From the NCBI RefSeq assembly GCF_014641715.1, contig NZ_BMIG01000009.1, forward strand, positions 62,001 to 126,000: a stretch of 64,000 nucleotides of DNA, read 5' to 3'. Each line of letters starts with the position of its first letter. Within the stretch, counting starts at the first letter, position 1. Both the position numbers and the translations under genes were made by a program. The stretch comes from Polaromonas eurypsychrophila (lineage in GTDB: Bacteria; Pseudomonadota; Gammaproteobacteria; Burkholderiales; Burkholderiaceae_C). Of the stretch, positions 1-14,672 are shown piece by piece. A model generated the notes under the pieces. That model had not been told where the DNA came from and ran no database searches. It saw nothing but the letters and a program-made list of their open reading frames with translations.

Positions 1-429
1 ACTGTATCGCTGGCCGGCGGCCGGGGTTTCCCAGGCGCCGCTGGCCGGGCTCAGGCCCTCCACCGCAAAGGGTTTGCTGCCCGCGCGGCGCGAGCCAGGC
101 ATGGCGGCCAGTGCCGCTTCACCGGACACCACCGAATCGACCCCGATGGGCGCAATCACGTCAATCAACGCGTCCAGGCCCGGCTTTTTCTCGGGCACGG
201 TCAGCGCCGTGAGGGCATCGAGGCTGGAGTCGGTATCGAAGCCGGGTTCCAGGCGCTCGGGCTGCGTGTCCAGAGGCAGGTCACCGCCGGTGGGATCGAT
301 GGCGGGGGCCACCGGGTCGGGGGTGGGCTGCATCGGCAGGTTTTTGCGGGCCGACCATGCGCTGTGGGCCACCACGATGGCCAGCAGCAAGCCGCCGATG
401 ATCGCCAAACTGATCTGGAGTGTGCTCAT
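1..429 (-). CDS. zipA: Cell division protein ZipA, N-terminal part (cut by window edge)
   Basis: The first 143 codons of a minus-strand gene that runs off the left edge of the window. It begins with one hydrophobic segment (MSTLQISLAIIGGLLLAIVV) followed by a Pro/Asp-rich linker, the usual layout of ZipA: an inner-membrane anchor and flexible linker in front of a C-terminal FtsZ-binding domain, which lies outside the window. ZipA tethers FtsZ to the membrane at the division site. It lies downstream of smc on the same strand, the order expected in Comamonadaceae. The ATG at 429 is the only start in front of the membrane segment. The call rests on architecture and synteny because the FtsZ-binding domain is not visible. 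Confidence 0.78.
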   Translation of the reverse strand, partial: MSTLQISLAIIGGLLLAIVVAHSAWSARKNLPMQPTPDPVAPAIDPTGGDLPLDTQPERLEPGFDTDSSLDALTALTVPEKKPGLDALIDVIAPIGVDSVVSGEAALAAMPGSRRAGSKPFAVEGLSPASGAWETPAAGQRYS

Positions 430-439
430 GCTGAGATTG

Positions 440-533
440 CCCCCACGTTCGCCCACTGCGTGTGGCTCTCTGCCCCCTTGGGGGGCCGCTGCGCCTGAGG
501 TCCGGCGAGCCCGGTTCCGCGGCCCCGGCTGGT
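440..533 (-). repeat. Family A dispersed repeat, intergenic copy between smc and zipA
   Basis: It contains the GC-rich core CCCCCTTGGGGGG with conserved flanks. Read as reverse complement it aligns along about 95 bases with the copy at 40727-40830. It fills most of the smc-zipA gap. Shorter copies sit inside dapC and prmB. Confidence 0.75.
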
Positions 534-565
534 CTTAAAGCCCATGAGTTGCCTTGCTTTAACGG

Positions 566-3500
566 TCATGCTGCCTCCGCAAACCCAAGGGCTGCTTCCA
601 TGTCGACCGCGACGATGCGCGAGACGCCCTGCTCCTGCATGGTCACGCCTATCAATTGTTCGGCCATTTCCATGGCGATCTTGTTGTGGCTGATGAACAG
701 GAACTGCGTTTCCTTGCTCATGCTGGTCACCAGCTTGGCATAACGCTCGGTGTTGGCATCGTCCAGCGGCGCGTCGACCTCGTCCAGCAGGCAGAACGGC
801 GCGGGGTTCAATTGGAAAATCGCGAACACCAGCGCAATCGCTGTCAGGGCTTTCTCGCCGCCTGACAACAGGTGAATTGTCTGGTTTTTCTTGCCCGGTG
901 GCTGGGCCAACACCTGAACGCCAGCGTCCAGAATTTCCTCACCGGTCATCATTAATTTTGCGTTGCCGCCGCCAAACAGGCGCGGGAACATCTCCCCGAA
1001 GTGGCGGTTCACCGTCTCGAAGGTCGATGACAGCAGCTCGCGCGTTTCTGCGTCGATCTTCTTGATCGCATCTTCCAGCGTGTTCATGGCCTCGTTCAGG
1101 TCGGCCGACTGCGCGTCGAGGAACTGTTTGCGTTCGCGCGCGCTGGCCAGTTCGTCGAGGGCTGCCAGATTCACGGCGCCCAGCGACTGGATCTCGCGGT
1201 TGATGCGGTCGATCTCGCCCTGCAGGCCGGTCAGGCGCACATTGCCGGTCTGAATCGACTGCTCGACCGCTGCCAGGTCGGCCTGGGCGTCGCCCAGCAA
1301 CTGCGCGTACTGCTCTAGCCCCAAGCGAGCGGCTTGCTCCTTGAGCTGAAACTCGGTGATGCGCTGGCGCAGCGGCTCAAGTTCGCGCTCGAGCTGCAAG
1401 CGCCGCTCGTCGCTGGCGCGCAGCTTGGTGGTCAGGTCGTCGTACTGGCTGCGTTTGGCGCCCAGGTCGGCCTCGCGCTCCAGCTTCACATTGAGGGCGT
1501 CCTGCAGGCCGGCCTTGGCGGCGGCGTCGCTCAGGCGCGAAAGCTCTGCTCTGGCGCGCTCTTCCTCGCTGGCGATCGATGCGGCCTGCTGCGCGGCGAT
1601 GTCTATGGAACGTGCCAGTTCGTCACGGCGCGAAGCCAGGCTGCGCAGCGCGAACTGCGCCTCCTGCGATTGGCGCTCAAGAGCGCGTTGCTGTTCGCGT
1701 GATTCGTTCAGTTTCCGCTCGGCCTCGATGACGCGGTCGTCAAGCTGCGCATGGCGCTCCTGGCTGTCGGCCAGTTGCATGTCGAGTTCTTCGAAACGTG
1801 CCTCGGCCGTGACCTTGCGCTCCTGCAAGTCGGCCATTTGCGCGTCGATCTCGCCGAGATCGGCATTGATCTGTTCGCTGCGGGCCCGGGTTTGCTCGGC
1901 CAGCTGGGTCAGGCGCAAAACCTCGACCTGCAGCTCGTGCGTGCGGCTCTGGCCTTCGGCAGCTTCGCGGCGCGCCGTTGCCAGACGCTGGGCAGCGTCG
2001 GCATAGGCGGCTTCGGCACGAATCAAGGAGCTGCGTACCTCGTCGTTGATCAGGGTCTGGCCGCGTAATTGTTTCTCGAGGTTTTCAATTTCCTGCGCGC
2101 GCGCCAGCAAACCCGCTTGTTCGGAGTCCTGGGCGTAAAAACTCACGCTGTGTTGTGTCACCGCATGGCCGGTCTGGACAAAAATTACCTCACCGGCCTG
2201 CAACTGCGGGCGCGCGGCCAGGGCTTCGTCGAGACTGGCGGCGGTCAGGCAGCCGTGTAGCCAGTCGCCCAACAGCGCCGCCTGGCCGGCGTCATTGAGG
2301 CGCAGCAAGCCGGCCAGAGGTTTCAAGCCGGTGCGCGAGGCCGGTGCCGGCGCTGCAGCTGAAGGCGGTGAATAAAACGAGAGTTTGGCCGGCGGTGTAT
2401 CACGGCCATCGGTGCCGGCAAAACCACGCACCATGTCGAGACGGCTGACCTCCAGCGCGCCCAGGCGTTCGCGCAGTGCAGCTTCAAGGGCGTTTTCCCA
2501 GCCTTGTTCGATGTGGATGCGGCTCCACAGGCCCTGCAGCCCGTCCAGGCCGTGTCTGGCCAGCCAGGGCTTGAGCTTGCCGTCGGTTTTGACTTTTTCC
2601 TGAAGCGCCTTGAGTGCTTCCAAACGCGCCGACAGCTCGGCTTGTTTGGCCGACTCGGTGTTGACGGTCTGCTGCCTGGTGCGTCGGTCTTCGTCGAGTT
2701 GCGGCACGCTGTCGGTCAGCTCGTGCAGGCGGGCCTCTACCATGTCCTGGTTTTCCTGCGCCGCGCTGAACTGGGTATTGAGGTTGGTCAGGCGCGCTTC
2801 GTCAGGCGCATTGAGCGCATTTTTGTCGGCGCTCAGGCGTTCATGGCGCAGGCTGAGGGCACGTGATTGCTCCTCGATGTTGCGCTGGTCGGCGGCCAGC
2901 ACCTGGATCTGTTGCTGCACCTGGCCGACGCTGGAACGCTGTTCATTGGCTTTGGACTGCGCGGTGCGCAGCGCCTCCTCAAGTGCCGGCAACTGGCCGG
3001 CCTGGTCTTCGGACTGCGCGGCCAGCAGTTCGGACTGCTCTTCAGCCTGCAACGCCTGCGCGGCGAGGTTTTCGGTTTCCAGTGTCGCGTCATCCTTGCG
3101 GGCGGCCCATTGCGCGGTCTGCTCCTTGAGCTGTTGCAGGCGCTGCTCGACGCGCTGCCGGCCCTCCACCACAAAACGGATTTCGGACTCCAGGCGCCCG
3201 ACTTCGGCGCTGGCTTCATAAAGCTTGCCCTGGGCCTGGTTGACCTGGTCGCCGGCGGCGTAGTGCGCCTGGCGGATGGTCTCGAGGTCGGCCTCGATGT
3301 GGCGCAAATCGGCGATGCGGCTTTCGAGGTCGTTAACCGATTTTTCCGCATCGCCCTTCACCTTGGCCTGATCAGCCTCGCTTTCGGCACGCTTCAAAAA
3401 CCACAACTGGTGTTGCTTGAGCGTTGCATCGGCGTGCAGCGCGTTGTAGCGCAACGCCACCTCGGCCTGCTTTTCCAGTTTTTCGAGGTTGGCATTGAGC

Positions 3501-4099
3501 TCACGCAGGATGTCCTCGACGCGGGTCAGGTTCTCGCGCGTGTCGCTCAGGCGGTTGGCGGTTTCGCGGCGGCGCTCCTTGTATTTGGAGACTCCGGCAG
3601 CTTCCTCGAGAAACAGGCGCAGCTCCTCGGGCTTGGATTCGATGATGCGGCTGATCGTGCCCTGACCGATGATGGCGTAGGCGCGCGGGCCCAGGCCGGT
3701 GCCGAGGAACACGTCCTGCACGTCGCGCCGGCGCACCGGCTGGTTGTTGATGTAGTAGCTGCTGGTGCCGTCGCGCGTCAGCACGCGCTTGACGGCGATT
3801 TCAGCAAACTGGCCCCACTGGCCGCCGGCGCGATGGTCGGCATTGTCGAACACCAGCTCGACGCTGGACCGACTGGCCGGTTTGCGGATGTTGGTGCCAT
3901 TGAAGATCACATCCTGCATTGACTCGCCGCGCAGTTCGGAGGCGCGGCTTTCACCGAGAACCCAGCGCACGGCGTCCATGATGTTGGACTTGCCGCAACC
4001 GTTGGGGCCGACCACGCCGACCAGTTGGCCGGGCAACACAAAATTGGTTGGTTCGGCAAACGACTTGAACCCGGATAACTTGATCGAATTGAGACGCAC
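566..4099 (-). CDS. smc: Chromosome segregation ATPase SMC
   Basis: A 1177-residue protein with complete SMC architecture. Near residues 28-40 is the Walker A motif GPNGCGKSN. Two long Gln/Glu/Ala-rich coiled coils surround a central hinge at roughly residues 510-670. The C-terminal head carries the ABC signature LSGGEKALTAIAL near 1077 and the Walker B motif CLLDEVDAPLDD near 1103. SMC dimers work with ScpA/ScpB to organise and segregate the chromosome. Length is normal for the family. It is transcribed toward zipA, with a repeat-filled gap between them. The start at 4099 directly precedes the expected N-terminus MRLNSIKLSGFKSF. Confidence 0.97.
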   Translation of the reverse strand: MRLNSIKLSGFKSFAEPTNFVLPGQLVGVVGPNGCGKSNIMDAVRWVLGESRASELRGESMQDVIFNGTNIRKPASRSSVELVFDNADHRAGGQWGQFAEIAVKRVLTRDGTSSYYINNQPVRRRDVQDVFLGTGLGPRAYAIIGQGTISRIIESKPEELRLFLEEAAGVSKYKERRRETANRLSDTRENLTRVEDILRELNANLEKLEKQAEVALRYNALHADATLKQHQLWFLKRAESEADQAKVKGDAEKSVNDLESRIADLRHIEADLETIRQAHYAAGDQVNQAQGKLYEASAEVGRLESEIRFVVEGRQRVEQRLQQLKEQTAQWAARKDDATLETENLAAQALQAEEQSELLAAQSEDQAGQLPALEEALRTAQSKANEQRSSVGQVQQQIQVLAADQRNIEEQSRALSLRHERLSADKNALNAPDEARLTNLNTQFSAAQENQDMVEARLHELTDSVPQLDEDRRTRQQTVNTESAKQAELSARLEALKALQEKVKTDGKLKPWLARHGLDGLQGLWSRIHIEQGWENALEAALRERLGALEVSRLDMVRGFAGTDGRDTPPAKLSFYSPPSAAAPAPASRTGLKPLAGLLRLNDAGQAALLGDWLHGCLTAASLDEALAARPQLQAGEVIFVQTGHAVTQHSVSFYAQDSEQAGLLARAQEIENLEKQLRGQTLINDEVRSSLIRAEAAYADAAQRLATARREAAEGQSRTHELQVEVLRLTQLAEQTRARSEQINADLGEIDAQMADLQERKVTAEARFEELDMQLADSQERHAQLDDRVIEAERKLNESREQQRALERQSQEAQFALRSLASRRDELARSIDIAAQQAASIASEEERARAELSRLSDAAAKAGLQDALNVKLEREADLGAKRSQYDDLTTKLRASDERRLQLERELEPLRQRITEFQLKEQAARLGLEQYAQLLGDAQADLAAVEQSIQTGNVRLTGLQGEIDRINREIQSLGAVNLAALDELASARERKQFLDAQSADLNEAMNTLEDAIKKIDAETRELLSSTFETVNRHFGEMFPRLFGGGNAKLMMTGEEILDAGVQVLAQPPGKKNQTIHLLSGGEKALTAIALVFAIFQLNPAPFCLLDEVDAPLDDANTERYAKLVTSMSKETQFLFISHNKIAMEMAEQLIGVTMQEQGVSRIVAVDMEAALGFAEAA

Positions 4100-4411
4100 G
4101 GCAAACCCTGTTTTTTTATTCGCGCTTTGGAGCTAAGTCATTGATTTTTATAGCGCTTTTTGGATGCGCTGAACCTGCTTCCAGCAATGCAGAGCCTGTA
4201 ATGTTACCCGAGGCGGGCGGGCGGGCCGCTGTAAAAAAGGGGGATTGTTGCCTCATTGGCTGGCTGCGTAGCCTGCCAGTTGCGGTCCTTTGTCGATTTA
4301 TGCGAAAAATCGACCTCCAGCCCATGCCCCATGGGCGTGGGCAGCTATGAATTTTGTAGCGTTTCACGGATCGTGCAACTGATGCGCTACGCACACTGGA
4401 TAATCCGGGCC
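4100..4411. other. Divergent intergenic region smc/dapC with repeat remnants
   Basis: These 312 bases separate divergently transcribed smc and dapC, so they should hold both promoters. I see no credible gene. The region contains a family B repeat (4312-4361) and a more degenerate related stretch around 4131-4165 ending in TTTTTATAGCGC. The remaining bases have no feature I can assign. Confidence 0.6.
4312..4361 (+). repeat. Family B dispersed repeat, intergenic copy upstream of dapC
   Basis: The pattern CTCCAGCCC, a short variable stretch, then GCAGCTATGAATTTTGTAGC matches the copies at 47341, 60549 and 62541. The AGCTAT...ATAGC part is a small inverted repeat. Confidence 0.7.
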
Positions 4412-5707
4412 ATGAATCCTCTGTTGAAACGCCTGCAGCCCTACCCCTTCGAGCGGCTGCGCTTGCTCCACGCCGGCGTCACGCCCAACCCCGCCTACCG
4501 TCCCATCAGCCTGGGCATTGGCGAGCCCAAACATGCGACGCCGGAACTGATCAAGACCGCGCTCAGCGCCAGCCTGGCCGGGCTGGCGAGTTACCCGGCC
4601 ACGGCCGGCGAACCGAAACTGCGGCAGTCCCTGGCCGGCTGGATGAATCGCCGTTACGGCCTGGCGCTGGACCCGCTAACGCAGATCCTGCCGGTCAACG
4701 GCTCGCGCGAAGCCTTGTTTGCGCTGGCACAAACCGTCATTGATCCCACCCAGCCCGGCGCGACCGTGCGCCGCGCTGGGCCGCCCCAAGCAAGCACAGC
4801 CCCCTCGGGGGGCAGCGAACCACACGAAGTGGGGATCGTGGGGGCTCTTGTAGTTTGTCCCAATCCGTTCTATCAAATCTACGAAGGCGCGGCGCTGCTG
4901 GCCGGCGCCGACACCTGGTTTGCACCGAGCGATCCGGCGCGCAACTTCGCGGTGGACTGGGCTGCTGTACCGCAAGCGGTCTGGCAAAAGACCCAGTTGC
5001 TGTTTGTTTGTTCACCCGGCAACCCGACCGGCGCGGTCATGGGCCTGGACGAGTGGAAGCTGCTGTTCGAGCTCAGCGACCGCTACGGCTTTGTGATTGC
5101 CTCGGACGAGTGTTACAGCGAGATCTATTTCCGGGACGAGCCGCCGCTCGGTGGCCTGCAGGCTGCCGCGCAACTCGGTCGCCACGATTTCAAAAACCTG
5201 ATCGCGCTGACCAGCCTGTCCAAACGCAGCAACGTGCCCGGCCTGCGCAGCGGTTTTGTAGCCGGTGATGCGGCATTGATCAAACCCTTTTTGCTCTACC
5301 GCACCTACCACGGCAGCGCCATGAGCCCCATCGTGCAGGCCGCCAGCATCGCCGCCTGGGACGATGAAGCGCATGTGATCGCGAATCGCGCCATGTACCG
5401 CGAGAAGTTTGCCAAAGTCACACCGTTGCTGGCCGCCGTGATGGACGTGGCGCTGCCCGACGCCGGCTTTTATCTGTGGGCACAGGTTCCCGCGCATTTT
5501 GGCGGCGACGACGCGGCTTTCTCGCGCGAGTTGCTCGCTCTTTACAATGTCGTGGTGTTGCCTGGCAGTTACCTGGCCCGCGAAGCCCGCGGCCACAATC
5601 CGGGCGCCGGCAGAATCCGCATGGCCCTGGTCGCTGAAACCGCCGAGTGTGTCGAAGCCGCTGAAAGAATCGTTCAATTTATCCAATCCAACGCCAATCC
5701 AAAATGA
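4412..5707 (+). CDS. dapC: Succinyldiaminopimelate transaminase DapC
   Basis: A class I/II PLP aminotransferase that makes N-succinyl-LL-diaminopimelate from the 2-amino-6-keto precursor in lysine/DAP synthesis. The PLP-lysine motif [15 protein letters not shown] is at about residues 270-284, and SPGNPTG is present. The start chosen gives [16 protein letters not shown], typical of the family; the open frame extends upstream but has no family-like sequence there. Residues about 119-146 are an extra segment encoded by a family A repeat, inserted in frame just before the conserved [13 protein letters not shown] strand. This makes the protein 431 residues, roughly 25-30 longer than I would expect. 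Its stop overlaps the dapD start (ATGA). Confidence 0.93.
   Translation: MNPLLKRLQPYPFERLRLLHAGVTPNPAYRPISLGIGEPKHATPELIKTALSASLAGLASYPATAGEPKLRQSLAGWMNRRYGLALDPLTQILPVNGSREALFALAQTVIDPTQPGATVRRAGPPQASTAPSGGSEPHEVGIVGALVVCPNPFYQIYEGAALLAGADTWFAPSDPARNFAVDWAAVPQAVWQKTQLLFVCSPGNPTGAVMGLDEWKLLFELSDRYGFVIASDECYSEIYFRDEPPLGGLQAAAQLGRHDFKNLIALTSLSKRSNVPGLRSGFVAGDAALIKPFLLYRTYHGSAMSPIVQAASIAAWDDEAHVIANRAMYREKFAKVTPLLAAVMDVALPDAGFYLWAQVPAHFGGDDAAFSRELLALYNVVVLPGSYLAREARGHNPGAGRIRMALVAETAECVEAAERIVQFIQSNANPK
4766..4847 (+). repeat. Family A repeat inside dapC, in frame
   Basis: About 82 bases with the core CCCCCTCGGGGGGCAGCG, closely similar to 9310-9391 in prmB. It is translated without a stop as a Pro/Ala/Gly/Ser-rich segment including [15 protein letters not shown]. 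Confidence 0.85.
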
Positions 5708-6531
5708 AACAAGACCAACTCGAAAGCATCATCAACGCCGCCTGGGACGACCGCGCGAACCTCTCGCCGCAGGCCGCTTCGAAAGAAATCCAGGATGCGG
5801 TGGAGCACACGATCTCCGAACTCAACGCCGGCCGCCTGCGTGTCGCCACGCGCCAGGGTGTGGGCCAGTGGACCACGCACCAGTGGATCAAGAAGGCCGT
5901 GCTGCTGAGCTTTCGCCTGAAGGACAACGTGATGATGCGCGCCGGCGACCTCGGCTTTTTCGACAAGGTGCCGACCAAGTTTGCGCACCTGAGCGAAGAG
6001 GAAATGAAGGCCAGCGGCGTGCGTGTGGTGCCGCCTGCGGTAGCGCGCCGCGGCAGCTACATCGCCAAGGGCGCGATCTTGATGCCCAGCTACGTGAATA
6101 TCGGCGCCTATGTCGATGAGGGCTCCATGGTCGATGCCTGGGCCACAGTCGGCAGTTGCGCGCAGGTCGGCAAAAACGTCCACCTGTCCGGCGGTGTCGG
6201 CTTGGGCGGCGTGCTTGAGCCGTTGCAGGCGAACCCGACCATCATCGAGGACAACTGCTTCATCGGCGCACGCTCCGAGATCGTCGAAGGTGTGATCGTC
6301 GAAGAAAACTCAGTGGTCTCCATGGGCGTTTACATCGGCCAGAGCACGCCGATTTACGACCGCGAGGCAGACACCGTGACCTATGGCCGCATTCCGGCCG
6401 GCTCCGTGGTGGTGTCGGGCAACCTGCCCAAGGCCGGCGGCAAATACTCGCTGTATTGCGCCGTGATCGTCAAGCGTGTTGACGCCAAGACCCGCGCGAC
6501 CACCAGCCTGAATGACCTCCTTCGTGACTGA
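5704..6531 (+). CDS. dapD: 2,3,4,5-tetrahydropyridine-2,6-dicarboxylate N-succinyltransferase DapD
   Basis: DapD uses succinyl-CoA to succinylate tetrahydrodipicolinate, the step before DapC. It has 275 residues, the normal length. A helical N-terminal domain is followed by a left-handed beta-helix with hexapeptide repeats (for example [18 protein letters not shown] and [12 protein letters not shown]) at about residues 105-240. Its start overlaps the dapC stop by four bases, so the two are probably translationally coupled. The stretch of biosynthetic genes is then interrupted by a PilU-like ATPase before dapE. Confidence 0.96.
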   Translation: MKQDQLESIINAAWDDRANLSPQAASKEIQDAVEHTISELNAGRLRVATRQGVGQWTTHQWIKKAVLLSFRLKDNVMMRAGDLGFFDKVPTKFAHLSEEEMKASGVRVVPPAVARRGSYIAKGAILMPSYVNIGAYVDEGSMVDAWATVGSCAQVGKNVHLSGGVGLGGVLEPLQANPTIIEDNCFIGARSEIVEGVIVEENSVVSMGVYIGQSTPIYDREADTVTYGRIPAGSVVVSGNLPKAGGKYSLYCAVIVKRVDAKTRATTSLNDLLRD

Positions 6532-6556
6532 CTGATTGATTGATCGGAACCCGACG

Positions 6557-9893
<3,337 letters not shown>

Positions 9894-9947
9894 AACCTGC
9901 ATCCTGGCTTCCACGGCTGTGAATGCCGAACAATTTGTCTGTTTTAA

Positions 9948-11969
<2,022 letters not shown>

Positions 11970-12031
11970 CAGCGCTCGGCTTGCGTCGCGCACCTACACC
12001 GCTGCGCGGCATTTCGGGCTAAAGTGGCGCC

Positions 12032-12535
12032 ATGCCTACCGCACTTCAAATGGCCTCTGACGACGCCGCCCTCGCTGCTGCCGTCACCCGTAGCCGAAAA
12101 TTGCTGCACAAACGCGCTGTGGTGGCCGCGGCAGCCAGCGCTGTGCCGGTACCCGGCCTGGACTGGGCGGTCGATGCAGCCATGCTGTCGCGGCTGATCC
12201 CCGAGATCAACCGGGAGTTCGGCTTGACGCCGCAGCAACTCGACCAGCTTGATCCGAAAAAACGCGACCAGATTCAGAAAGCCGTCACCATGGTCGGCTC
12301 GGTGCTGATCGGCAAACTCATCAGCCGCGACCTGATCCTCAAGGCCGCCACCAAAATCGGCATGCGCCTGACCACCAAACAACTCGCCAAGTACGTGCCC
12401 TTCGCCGGCCAGATCGTTGCAGCCACGGTCGGTTATGCAGCGATTCGCTACCTCGGTGAGGAGCACATGAAGGACTGCATCCGCGTCGCGCGCGAGGCGC
12501 AGCTTGAGGTGCCCTTGCTCGGGTACTCGGCTTGA
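12032..12535 (+). CDS. Small unknown protein, possibly DUF697-like
   Basis: A 167-residue protein without a recognisable catalytic motif. It has an Ala/Val-rich N-terminal stretch (AVVAAAASAVPVPGLDWAVD), then a region with charged helices, then a second hydrophobic segment (YVPFAGQIVAATVGYAAIRYL). The two hydrophobic stretches around a helical core suggest membrane association, and the pattern recalls DUF697/YcjF-type proteins, but I cannot confirm this. It is the last chromosomal gene before the island in tRNA-Lys. Codon use is typical of the core genome. Confidence 0.65.
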   Translation: MPTALQMASDDAALAAAVTRSRKLLHKRAVVAAAASAVPVPGLDWAVDAAMLSRLIPEINREFGLTPQQLDQLDPKKRDQIQKAVTMVGSVLIGKLISRDLILKAATKIGMRLTTKQLAKYVPFAGQIVAATVGYAAIRYLGEEHMKDCIRVAREAQLEVPLLGYSA

Positions 12536-12580
12536 GCGCGGCGCGGCATAGCCAGGTGCCATACTGAAACGACAAAGAAA

Positions 12581-12610
12581 AAAGCGCCTGACTTTACAGT
12601 CAGGCGCTTT
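12581..12610. terminator. Intrinsic terminator, originally that of tRNA-Lys
   Basis: A perfect 13-bp stem (AAAGCGCCTGACT with AGTCAGGCGCTTT) around the loop TTAC. It is A-rich on the left and followed by TTTT on the right, so it may work in both directions. It lies six bases from the left att copy, so before integration it would have followed the tRNA-Lys 3' end. Confidence 0.85.
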
Positions 12611-12615
12611 CAAAT

Positions 12616-12664
12616 TTTGGTGGGGCCTGCGGGGGTCGAACCCACGACAAACGGATTAAAAGTC
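12616..12664. mobile_element. Left attachment site (duplicate of tRNA-Lys 3' end)
   Basis: A 49-bp perfect direct copy of 23190-23238. It covers the 3' half of tRNA-Lys from the anticodon stem through CCA. Beyond 12664 the identity ends and no tRNA 5' half follows, so this is the truncated copy left by integration. Confidence 0.95.
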
Positions 12665-12752
12665 TCAAAATACCGGCTTTTGGCGCACTCCGGCGAACTG
12701 TCACCAGTTCTCAAGTACTTGATTTATATTAATTAATGTTCGCATAAGTCCG

Positions 12753-12781
12753 TTGACGTTCTTTCTCATTCGCGCTTAAAC
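12753..12781 (+). promoter_or_regulatory. Candidate integrase promoter
   Basis: TTGACG and TTAAAC are separated by 17 bases, in an AT-rich stretch upstream of the integrase. The -10 box touches the repeat AAACTGTCACC that starts at 12778, so integrase binding there could repress its own gene. The match to consensus is modest. Confidence 0.35.
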
Positions 12782-12799
12782 TGTCACCAGACTGTCACC
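12778..12799 (+). repeat. Left arm-type repeat of the island
   Basis: A 22-bp sequence of two CTGTCACC units, repeated exactly at 23103-23124. A further single CTGTCACCAG is at 12698-12707. Position between att core and integrase fits integrase arm-binding sites. Confidence 0.6.
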
Positions 12800-12822
12800 G
12801 TGACAGCCAAACGGACTAAAAA

Positions 12823-14142
12823 ATGAGCGCAGTAAAGACCATCGGACAAGTAATCAATGAGCTGATCCCCGGCAAGTTTGCCAACCTTGGAAAAGTCCTT
12901 CCAAGCGGATCACTTGAGGTCAGAAGGCTGAAAAGCAGGGCCGTTCTCTTTTACTGGCGCTCGACCATCGGCGGCAAGACTGAGCGCGTGACTATCGGCC
13001 ATTACGATTCGGACGCATCGCCCAAAGCCCTAAAACCGACCATCAAGGGCTATTCAATCGCTGCTGCCATGCGGGCCGCTGAAACGCTGGCGCAAAAGCA
13101 TCAGGACAATAAACCGGCGGGGGGCTACCCTGCCCTAGTCGCCGCCCAAAAGGAAAGCAAGCAAAAAGCCGCCGCTGACAAGCATGAGGCTGCAAAACAG
13201 ACGCTGCAAAACCTGCTTAATGACTACTGCCACCACCTGGAGGCATTGGGCCGCGTGGCCTTCAAAGATGCCCGCTCGATTTTCAAGCTGCACGTTATCG
13301 AGGCATGGCCCAAAATTGCCGCCCTGCCTGCCAACGAGGTGACCGGCGAACAGATCGCCGACATGATGCGCCGCGTGTTGGAGCTTGGGAAAGGCCGCAC
13401 GGCCAACAAACTGCGCTCCTACGTGAGAGCCGCCTACCAGACCGCCCGCGCCGCCCGCTCTAAGGCCAGCATCCCCGTGCACTTCAAGGCTTACAACGTG
13501 GTGACCAACCCCGCCGCCGATACCGAGCCGGACGAAAGCCAGAACAAGGCCGACAAAAACCCGCTGACAGTGGATCAATTACGCACCTACTGGAATGCCA
13601 TCAAGGCCGCGCCAGGGTTCCGTGGTGCTGTCCTACGCCTGCACCTGCTGACTGGTGGGCAACGCATCGAACAACTGGTAAATCTGCTATCCAGCAACGT
13701 GACGGGCGATTCAATCCTGCTTTATGACGGCAAGGGCAGACCCGGCAAACCGCCGCGCCCGCATACGGTGCCACTGATCCAGACCGCTGCCGCCGCGTTG
13801 CTCGACTGCAAGCCGCAAGGACACTTTGCCCTATCCACTGACGGCGGGAAAACCCACTTAGGGGCCGTGACCCTGAGCGCCTGGGCCGTCGAAGCCGCCG
13901 CCGACATTCCCGACTTCCAAGCTAAGCGCATTCGTTCCGGCGTGGAAACGCTATTAGCCAGCGTAGGGGTTTCGACTGAGATTAGGGGCCGCTTGCAGTC
14001 GCACGGGATTGCTGGTGTGCAGGCCCGCCACTACGATGGCCACGACTATCTGGCAGAAAAGCGCAAGGCACTGGAGACGCTGCATAAGCTGCTGAACCAG
14101 AAGCCAGCCAGCAACGTGACACCGATAAAGAAACGCGCCTGA
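12823..14142 (+). CDS. int: Tyrosine recombinase integrase of the island
   Basis: A 439-residue phage-type integrase. An N-terminal arm-binding region is followed by a core-binding domain (about 125-235) and the catalytic domain from about 250. The first catalytic arginine is in LLTGGQRIEQL. The C-terminal box contains LQSHGIAGVQARHYDGHDY, whose final Tyr is the likely nucleophile. It catalyses recombination between the island attP and tRNA-Lys. It lies beside the truncated att copy, the usual position. No strong ribosome-binding site precedes the ATG at 12823. Confidence 0.93.
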   Translation: MSAVKTIGQVINELIPGKFANLGKVLPSGSLEVRRLKSRAVLFYWRSTIGGKTERVTIGHYDSDASPKALKPTIKGYSIAAAMRAAETLAQKHQDNKPAGGYPALVAAQKESKQKAAADKHEAAKQTLQNLLNDYCHHLEALGRVAFKDARSIFKLHVIEAWPKIAALPANEVTGEQIADMMRRVLELGKGRTANKLRSYVRAAYQTARAARSKASIPVHFKAYNVVTNPAADTEPDESQNKADKNPLTVDQLRTYWNAIKAAPGFRGAVLRLHLLTGGQRIEQLVNLLSSNVTGDSILLYDGKGRPGKPPRPHTVPLIQTAAAALLDCKPQGHFALSTDGGKTHLGAVTLSAWAVEAAADIPDFQAKRIRSGVETLLASVGVSTEIRGRLQSHGIAGVQARHYDGHDYLAEKRKALETLHKLLNQKPASNVTPIKKRA

Positions 14143-14160
14143 CGAATCAGGCAACCGGCA

Positions 14161-14213
14161 CCGCAGCGGCCTCTGCGGTAAGACGGATGGCTAGTCGTAT
14201 CGAGCAACTAGCC
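14161..14213. other. Two small hairpins after the integrase gene
   Basis: CCGCAG pairs with CTGCGG (14161-14178) and GGCTAGT with ACTAGCC (14189-14213). They follow the integrase stop, but there is no T-run, so they may be a weak terminator or RNA structure in the leader of the next gene. Confidence 0.4.
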
Positions 14214-14244
14214 ACCCTAACCAAAAAAGAAAGCGAGTTCAATC

Positions 14245-14619
14245 ATGGCTACTCAAATTATCACCCCGATATTTTGTGATGATCAAATTCGGGTAGAGAA
14301 AAAGTCGGGCGGGTTAGCGAATGGCTACACCAGAGAATGGGCCATCTACATCGTTCACGGACGCATGCAGACCCTTATTGACGCTGGATTGTGTGACCTG
14401 AGCCTCTTTCCAGAGGGCAATAAAAGAACTAAGGGCACTTTCTTTCGGGATGACCCAGAAAGACGTGATTCTTTCTGTACGACAAAAAAACGCAATGGTT
14501 ATTTTGAGCTGGTTATAAGAGAACCCAAGGAGGCGCTTGCAAACAAGCTGGAGCTCCTGTTGAACAAGAACCAAAAAACTCGCGGACACCTGCGCCTTGT
14601 CTGGTCAGCACCTGTCTAA
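14245..14619 (+). CDS. Island protein of unknown function (124 aa)
   Basis: I do not recognise this protein. It is 124 residues, mixed alpha/beta in composition, rich in Lys/Arg/Glu, and has no signal peptide or membrane segment. Base composition is visibly more AT-rich than the chromosome and the structural genes, and codons such as ATA, AGA and TTA are used. It lies between int and alpA. In known phage satellites this zone often carries accessory genes such as phage-interference or defence functions; that is context, not evidence of function here. A good Shine-Dalgarno-like AAAGCGAG precedes the ATG. Confidence 0.7.
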   Translation: MATQIITPIFCDDQIRVEKKSGGLANGYTREWAIYIVHGRMQTLIDAGLCDLSLFPEGNKRTKGTFFRDDPERRDSFCTTKKRNGYFELVIREPKEALANKLELLLNKNQKTRGHLRLVWSAPV

Positions 14620-14672
14620 GCCACCGACGCGCCTACGGGCGTAGCCACAAAAAATGCAGAGGGCCGCAATCC

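Noticed and set aside
12616-12664. A second tRNA-Lys gene
   Set aside because: Only the 3' half is present; after 12664 there is no D-arm or acceptor 5' strand, so it is an att copy.
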